In this document: one piece after another, positions 59,553 to 64,000 of the stretch | Position numbering within the stretch: the first letter of the stretch is position 1 | How the letters are laid out: each line of letters begins with the position of its first letter | Assembly: GCF_004362665.1 (NCBI RefSeq) | Contig: NZ_SNXR01000011.1 | Location: forward strand, 124,001 to 188,000 | Length of the DNA: 64,000 nucleotides | Origin: Flavobacterium dankookense | GTDB lineage: Bacteria > Bacteroidota > Bacteroidia > Flavobacteriales > Flavobacteriaceae | Direction of reading: 5' to 3' | Translations under genes and position numbers: made by a program | Notes under the pieces: model-generated | Database searches by the model: none | Seen by the model: the letters and a program-made list of their open reading frames with translations, nothing else | What the model was told of the DNA's origin: nothing

Positions 59553-60122
59553 TTAGCTTTCAAGCCAGTTTTTGAGGATTTGTTTTCCGTGTTCTGTCAT
59601 GATGCTTTCAGGATGAAATTGAACACCTCTAACGTCAAATTCTTTGTGCTTTATTGACATGATATTTCCTTCCTCGTCAACCGAAGTTATTATCAAATCA
59701 TCAGAAATAGTATTAGGTTCTACAACCCAAGAATGGTAATGACCAATATTGAATTGATTTGGGATTTCGTCAAAAAGCAGTTCGCTTTTATCTAGTACAG
59801 TAACTTTAGATGAAACTCCGTGAAGTGTTGATTTTAAGTTTTTTAATTTTGAATTAAAAACTTCGGCAATCGCTTGATGACCTAAGCATATACCTAAAAT
59901 GCTCTTGCTTGAAGCATAAGTGATAATTACTTCCTTTAGTAATCCAGCTTCATCAGGCATTCCTGGTCCAGGTGATAAGATTATTTTGTCGAAAGCATTA
60001 ATTTCTGCTAATTCAAATTCATCGTTTCTAAAGACGGTAACTTCAGCATTCAAGTCTTCTAAATAGTGAACTAAATTGAAGGTAAAGCTATCATAGTTAT
60101 CAATAATCACTACTTTTTTCAT
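59553..60122 (-). CDS. Glutamine amidotransferase, anthranilate/aminodeoxychorismate synthase component II
   Basis: 189 residues. DNYDSFTFNLVHYLE at the start, oxyanion loop SPGPGMP, nucleophile GICLGHQAIAE, and the His/Glu pair in GVQFHPESIMTEHG. It supplies ammonia to chorismate amination (folate or tryptophan). No component I gene adjoins it, so trpG and pabA cannot be told apart. Confidence 0.92.
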   Translation of the reverse strand: MKKVVIIDNYDSFTFNLVHYLEDLNAEVTVFRNDEFELAEINAFDKIILSPGPGMPDEAGLLKEVIITYASSKSILGICLGHQAIAEVFNSKLKNLKSTLHGVSSKVTVLDKSELLFDEIPNQFNIGHYHSWVVEPNTISDDLIITSVDEEGNIMSIKHKEFDVRGVQFHPESIMTEHGKQILKNWLES

Positions 60123-60170
60123 ACGTTTAATTTGAATTGCTGTTGCAAATATTGGTTATTTATTTCAATT

Positions 60171-60201
60171 AAAAAACCCCGAAGATTAATTCGGGGTTTC
60201 C
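60171..60201 (-). terminator. Terminator of the MarR-nitroreductase-YceI operon
   Basis: AACCCCGAAtTAATCTTCGGGGTT with a T-run on the minus-strand 3' side, 28 bp after the YceI stop. Confidence 0.85.
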
Positions 60202-60228
60202 TTTTTCATAGCAAGATTTTGAATTGAA

Positions 60229-60795
60229 TTAGAACTGTAAATTAACAGTCAATTCAAATTCGTCGTTAATCACATTGTCACCAAGGTTTTCAAAGAAATT
60301 CTTTGATTTGTATTTGATGTCATATTTTGTTCTGTCAACATTTAATTTAGCAATAGCTGTATTTCCTTTAACTGTTATAGGGAAAGTGATTGGCTTTGTA
60401 ATTCCTTTGATTGTCAAATCAGCAGTTACATTATACGTTCCATCACCATTATCAGAGATTAATTTGAAGTCTAATTTTGCAGTTGGATGTTTGTCAACAC
60501 CAAAGAAATCATCCGCTTTCAAATGTCCATCAAGATTTTTCTTGTAATCACCAGTTAAATCAGTTGTGTTGATGCTTGTCATATCAACTGTAAAAGTTCC
60601 ACCTTTCAATTTGTTTTTAGTAAATACTAAAGTTCCTTCTTTGAAAGTAATTGTTCCACTGTGTTCTCCAGTTAATTTTTTTCCAACCCAGTTGATTTTA
60701 CTTTTCTCAACATTGATTTTTTTGTTTTGTGCGGTAGCAACAGTCGTTCCGAAAGCTACTAATAATGCAAGAGCAATAGTTTTTAAATTTTTCAT
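60229..60795 (-). CDS. YceI family exported protein
   Basis: 188 residues, signal peptide MKNLKTIALALLVAFGTTVATAQ. The lipocalin-like YceI barrel follows: SKINWVGKKLTGEHSGTITFKEG, ADDFFGVDKHPTAKL, ADLTIKGITKPITFPI and KYDIKYKSKNFFENLGDNVINDEFEL. YceI proteins bind isoprenoid lipids or quinones in the periplasm. Third gene of the MarR operon. Confidence 0.93.
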   Translation of the reverse strand: MKNLKTIALALLVAFGTTVATAQNKKINVEKSKINWVGKKLTGEHSGTITFKEGTLVFTKNKLKGGTFTVDMTSINTTDLTGDYKKNLDGHLKADDFFGVDKHPTAKLDFKLISDNGDGTYNVTADLTIKGITKPITFPITVKGNTAIAKLNVDRTKYDIKYKSKNFFENLGDNVINDEFELTVNLQF

Positions 60796-60815
60796 GATAA
60801 TAATTGTTTATAGAT

Positions 60816-61448
60816 TTATAAATTGATAAAAAGTTCTTCGTTCGATTTACGCACTTTTACGTAGTGTTGTGTAGCATCATCTTCATGACGATAGCCAATT
60901 GTTGCAAGCAAACTTGCGTTTAAACCTAGTTTTTCTAAACCTAAAATTTCGTTAACAGCAGCAGGATCAAATCCTTCCATTGGTGTTACATCAATCTTTA
61001 ATTCCGCTGCGGCATTCAATAGATTCCCTAACGCTAAATAAGTTTGTTTTGCTGTCCAATTGTTTCTTTGTTCAACAGAAAGTGCTGTTATTTTTGATTT
61101 CATGAAATCACCATATCCTTGAATGCTTTCAACAGGAATTCCTCTTGTTTCAGACATATTTTTGATGTAAGCATCGATTTCAGTTTCGCCAAAATTAGTA
61201 ACATTAGCAAACACTATCAACTGAGAAGCATCTACAATTTGTGATTGTCCCCAAGCAACAGGTTGTATTTTTGCTCTTATTTCAGGATTTTCAATAATAA
61301 ATACTTTATATGGTTGTAAACCATACGATGAAGCAGTTAGTCTAATAGCTTCTTTTAAAGTTTCTAAATCTTCATTCGATAATTTCTTTGTTGTATCGAA
61401 TTTTTTTGTTGCATAACGCCAGTTTGCGTCGTTAATAAAATTACTCAT
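60816..61448 (-). CDS. Nitroreductase family NAD(P)H-dependent flavoprotein
   Basis: 210 residues. WRYATKKFDTTKKLS, RLTASSYGLQPYKVFII, WTAKQTYLALGNLLNAAAELKIDVTPMEGFDP and LLATIGYRHEDD correspond to the NfsB-like FMN fold. It reduces nitro or quinone compounds. Eleven bases after marR and 20 before yceI, so it is controlled with them. Confidence 0.93.
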   Translation of the reverse strand: MSNFINDANWRYATKKFDTTKKLSNEDLETLKEAIRLTASSYGLQPYKVFIIENPEIRAKIQPVAWGQSQIVDASQLIVFANVTNFGETEIDAYIKNMSETRGIPVESIQGYGDFMKSKITALSVEQRNNWTAKQTYLALGNLLNAAAELKIDVTPMEGFDPAAVNEILGLEKLGLNASLLATIGYRHEDDATQHYVKVRKSNEELFINL

Positions 61449-61459
61449 AGCAGTTTTGA

Positions 61460-61918
61460 TTATTTAATTGTTCTGTATTTTTCTAATAAAATATTTAATT
61501 CGGATAATTCTGTTTTGGTTAAGTTATTTGCAAAAAATCGTTCGTGCTCAATCACTTTTGGATCAAGTTCTGTTAATAATTGCAAGCCTTTTGTTGTAAT
61601 TTGAACTTCGATTTTTCTTCTGTTGTCTGGACAAACTTCTCTCGTTACCAAATCTTTAAGAAGTAATTTGTCAATCAATCGAGTAGTGTTACTGTTTTTG
61701 GCAATCATTCGCTCTTGGATAACACACATGTTAGCAGGATTTCCTTTTTGTCCTCTAAGAATACGCAACACATTGTATTGTTCACTTGACAAATCATAAG
61801 GTTTAAGTAATTCACCAAATTTTTCACCTAGAACATTTTGTGTAAACATAATATTGAGGATAACTTTTTTGCTATCATCAATACTAACGGTTGATTTTAT
61901 TACGTCTTCGATTTTCAT
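61460..61918 (-). CDS. MarR family transcriptional regulator
   Basis: 152 residues: a winged helix with LSSEQYNVLRILRGQKG, QERMIAKNSNTTRLIDKLLLKDLVTREVCPDNRRKIEVQITTKG (the D-x-R-wing) and dimer helices at both ends. It is the first gene of the operon. Its probable operators are the two palindromes directly upstream, which cover its own promoter, so it is probably autorepressed and responds to an aromatic or quinone-like ligand. Confidence 0.94.
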   Translation of the reverse strand: MKIEDVIKSTVSIDDSKKVILNIMFTQNVLGEKFGELLKPYDLSSEQYNVLRILRGQKGNPANMCVIQERMIAKNSNTTRLIDKLLLKDLVTREVCPDNRRKIEVQITTKGLQLLTELDPKVIEHERFFANNLTKTELSELNILLEKYRTIK

Positions 61919-61933
61919 ATTTGTATTATCGAT

Positions 61934-61977
61934 ATTTGTAGGTACAAATGTAAATAGTTTTTCATTTGTATATACAA
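61934..61977 (-). promoter_or_regulatory. Double palindromic operator and promoter of the MarR operon
   Basis: ATTTGTA-gg-TACAAAT at 61934-61949 (both arms perfect) and ATTTGTA-ta-TACAACT at 61964-61979 are exactly 30 bp apart. The first overlaps the minus-strand -7 box TACATTTG (61952-61945), the second the -33 region. Both have the arm length and 2-bp centre common for MarR dimers. Confidence 0.75.
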
Positions 61978-62026
61978 CTGTTGTGTTATTTTTTTGTTAA
62001 AGTTTAAAAAGGGGAAAATGAATAGG

Positions 62027-62058
62027 GTTGTATTAAATACCTAAAAAGAGTATATTTG
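62027..62058 (+). promoter_or_regulatory. Promoter of the rhodanese-flavoprotein pair
   Basis: GTTG at 62027-62030, 20 bases, TATATTTG at 62051-62058; the ATG is 19 bp downstream. Confidence 0.6.
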
Positions 62059-62077
62059 TTAGGCAAAATTAGTAACG

Positions 62078-62398
62078 ATGAATTTATCACAACAAGACTG
62101 GATTTCACAATTAGAAGCCGATACAAACGCTGTTATACTTGACGTAAGAACGGAAGACGAATGCAATGAGGGAATAATTCCGAATGCCATTATGATTGAT
62201 ATTTATAAAGGACAAGGATTTATTTATCAAGTGGAAGAATTAGAAAAAAACAAAAACTATTATGTGTATTGCAAAGCTGGTGGAAGAAGTGCACAAGCTT
62301 GTGCTATAATGAATCAATTAGGTTTTGAGAATACATTTAACCTCGAAGGCGGTTTTATGCAATGGAAAGGCGAAGTTGCTTTTCCAGAAGAAAAATAA
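62078..62398 (+). CDS. Rhodanese-like domain protein
   Basis: 106 residues, single domain. VILDVRTEDECNEGIIPNAIMID and the active-site loop YCKAGGRSAQAC with catalytic Cys, then NLEGGFMQWKGEV. It carries persulfide sulfur; the acceptor is unknown. Six bases before the NDH-2-like gene, so the two share a transcript. Confidence 0.92.
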   Translation: MNLSQQDWISQLEADTNAVILDVRTEDECNEGIIPNAIMIDIYKGQGFIYQVEELEKNKNYYVYCKAGGRSAQACAIMNQLGFENTFNLEGGFMQWKGEVAFPEEK

Positions 62399-62404
62399 AA
62401 AATC

Positions 62405-63709
62405 ATGAACATTCCCGTTTCAAAAAATCCTAGAATTGTCATTATTGGTGGCGGTTTTGCAGGTATTGCTTTGGCAAAAAAACTAAAAAATACCAATTAT
62501 CAAGTTGTGATGTTGGATAAACATAACTATCATACATTTCAACCATTGTTGTATCAAGTAGCAACTGGCGGATTAGAAGCGGGTTCGATTGCTTATCCTA
62601 TTCGAAAAGTCATTCAACAATATAAGGATTTCTATTTTCGATTGACTTCGGTAAAAGAAATAGATACTGTTAATCAAAAGATTATCTCCGAAATTGGCGA
62701 TTTGCATTATGATTATTTAGTAATTGCTACAGGTTCTAAAACCAATTATTTTGGTAATAAAGAAATTGAACGCAATGCTATGTCAATGAAAACAATTCCA
62801 CAATCATTGAATATCCGAAGTTTTATTCTCGAGAATTTTGAACAAGCCGTTTTAACTAAAGATGAAGCCGATAGAAATGCTTTGATGAATTTTGTTCTTG
62901 TTGGCGCCGGACCAACTGGTGTTGAGTTGGCCGGAGCTTTGGCAGAAATGAAAAAAGAAATTCTACAAAAAGATTATCCCGATTTGGATATTTCCAAAAT
63001 GCAAATTAATTTAATCCAAAGCGGTGATCGAGTTTTGAATACCATGAGTGAAAAATCATCCGTTGCAGCCGAGAAATTTCTGGATAATCTGGGTGTGAAA
63101 GTATGGAAAAACGTTCGTGTAACTAATTATGATGGAAGAATTATTTCAACCAATTCTGATTTAAGTTTTGATTCAGCTACCGTTATTTGGACTGCTGGTG
63201 TTCAAGGTGCTACGGTTCACGGATTAGACGCAAAATCGTTGGTCGAAAGGGTAGAGCGCATTCGAGTAAATCAATTCAATTTGGTAAATGGTTATGACAA
63301 TATCTTTGCCGTTGGCGATATTGCCTCAATGGAAACCCAAAAGTTTCCGCAAGGTCATCCAATGATGGCACAACCAGCAATACAACAAGGCGATTTGTTA
63401 GGAGATAATTTTATCAAACTTTCTCAAAATAAACTAATGAAACCTTTTGAATATAACGACAAAGGTTCAATGGCAACTATTGGCAGAAACAAAGCTGTTG
63501 TTGATTTGCCTAAATACCATTTCAGCGGATTTTTTGCTTGGGTTGTTTGGATGTTTGTGCATTTATTTTCGCTAATTGGTTTTAAAAATAAAGCCGTTGT
63601 TTTCATGAACTGGATGTACAATTACATTCGTTTTGACCGCGAAGGTCGATTAATTGTTAGACCATTTAAAAAGAGAAGTTTTACGACTTTTACGAGTGAT
63701 GAAATTTAA
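62405..63709 (+). CDS. Type II NADH dehydrogenase-like flavoprotein
   Basis: 434 residues. FAD loop IIGGGFAGIALAKKL, DKHNYHTFQPLLYQVATGGLEAGSIAYPIR, second nucleotide loop VGAGPTGVELAGALAEM, and FAVGDIAS. The C-terminal amphipathic/hydrophobic helix (FFAWVVWMFVHLFSLIGFKNK) anchors it to the membrane, as in NDH-2. It passes electrons from NADH to quinone without proton pumping. Confidence 0.93.
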   Translation: MNIPVSKNPRIVIIGGGFAGIALAKKLKNTNYQVVMLDKHNYHTFQPLLYQVATGGLEAGSIAYPIRKVIQQYKDFYFRLTSVKEIDTVNQKIISEIGDLHYDYLVIATGSKTNYFGNKEIERNAMSMKTIPQSLNIRSFILENFEQAVLTKDEADRNALMNFVLVGAGPTGVELAGALAEMKKEILQKDYPDLDISKMQINLIQSGDRVLNTMSEKSSVAAEKFLDNLGVKVWKNVRVTNYDGRIISTNSDLSFDSATVIWTAGVQGATVHGLDAKSLVERVERIRVNQFNLVNGYDNIFAVGDIASMETQKFPQGHPMMAQPAIQQGDLLGDNFIKLSQNKLMKPFEYNDKGSMATIGRNKAVVDLPKYHFSGFFAWVVWMFVHLFSLIGFKNKAVVFMNWMYNYIRFDREGRLIVRPFKKRSFTTFTSDEI

Positions 63710-64000
63710 TAAGATAGTTTTGGTTTTGTGTTTTGCAGGAATATTACTTTCCTGCAAATCCTATCTTGATTCCACCAAATCAACGACACTTTTAGATATT
63801 ACTGCTGAAACGGATGAAGATAAATTCGTCAACTTAAAGAATTATAGCAACGATTTCATTTACGACATGAAATATGCTACAGCCGATAATTTCCTTAAAG
63901 AAAAAGTATATCCTTGTGACGAATGTTTTCTACGCGTAAAAACGGTTAAATCATTACTTGCTGCTAATAAAAATTTCATCGAAAAAGGATTTAAAATCAA
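63699..64000 (+). CDS. D-alanyl-D-alanine dipeptidase-like M15 lipoprotein (3' end cut off)
   Basis: Starts 11 bases inside the preceding gene (ATG at 63699) and is open to the window end. Lipoprotein signal KIVLVLCFAGILLSCKSYL, then KNYSNDFIYDMKYATADNFL and YPCDECFLRVKT, the N-terminal part of VanX/DdpX-type peptidases. The zinc-binding motifs lie beyond the window. It would cleave D-Ala-D-Ala in the periplasm. Confidence 0.85.
   Translation, partial: MKFNKIVLVLCFAGILLSCKSYLDSTKSTTLLDITAETDEDKFVNLKNYSNDFIYDMKYATADNFLKEKVYPCDECFLRVKTVKSLLAANKNFIEKGFKI

Overview
The window is chromosomal DNA from a member of the Bacteroidota, almost certainly a Flavobacterium-like member of the Flavobacteriaceae. 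The base composition is AT-rich. Several promoters have the Bacteroidota form TTTG-N18..21-TAnnTTTG. The par-dapB-lepB-WbqC gene order, the two-finger DnaJ, the PspC/GIN proteins, the DUF5683 protein and the fused CzcA-TolC pump are all of the kind found in that family. No rRNA, CRISPR, phage or transposase gene was seen; there is one tRNA-Pro.

Layout. 1-7.1 kb: rhomboid (cut by the window start), an exo/endonuclease-phosphatase, then a minus-strand run parA-parB-DUF5683-dapB-lepB-WbqC. 7.3-9.4 kb: dienoyl-CoA reductase-like SDR and a methionine-type aminotransferase. 9.4-15.4 kb: heavy-metal RND efflux operon whose pump is fused to its outer-membrane channel. 15.7-17.6 kb: small accessory genes, with an exact-period 22-bp x 7 repeat array in front of an HTH-like gene. 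17.6-22.5 kb: methylmalonyl-CoA mutase (both subunits), septum initiator, uridine kinase. 22.6-31.8 kb: tRNA-Pro, trxB, PadR/PspC/GIN envelope cluster, grpE-dnaJ. 31.9-34.7 kb: Na+-type ABC exporter. 34.7-46 kb: a complete potassium system (sigma-54 activator, kdpF-A-B-C, porin, KdpD sensor half, separate histidine kinase). Its spacers are replaced by 7-bp-period hairpins and a 21-bp tandem array, and it is interrupted by an antisense four-helix-bundle gene. 46-49.3 kb: DUF389 protein, lipocalin-like lipoprotein, L-serine dehydratase.

49.4-55.8 kb is the most unusual part. Nine mostly unrecognised genes, all on the minus strand, lie in seven blocks separated by six about 135-bp imperfect palindromes that share TAACGTTYC at one end and, usually, GTTA at the other. 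The stop codon of several genes lies inside the palindrome core. In five of the seven blocks the two ends of the same block are complementary to each other for 8-14 bp. That is the architecture of integron gene cassettes with attC sites, here without an integrase in the window and in a phylum where integrons are hardly known. A TAnnTTTG promoter element points into the array from its high-coordinate edge.

56-64 kb: ordinary genes (Pr6Pr, META-domain lipoprotein, yaaA, glutamine amidotransferase), then a MarR-nitroreductase-YceI operon with two matching palindromic operators over its promoter, a rhodanese, a type II NADH dehydrogenase-like flavoprotein and the start of a VanX-like dipeptidase. 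All positions and motifs were read by eye; family names come from recognisable motifs and not from database searches.
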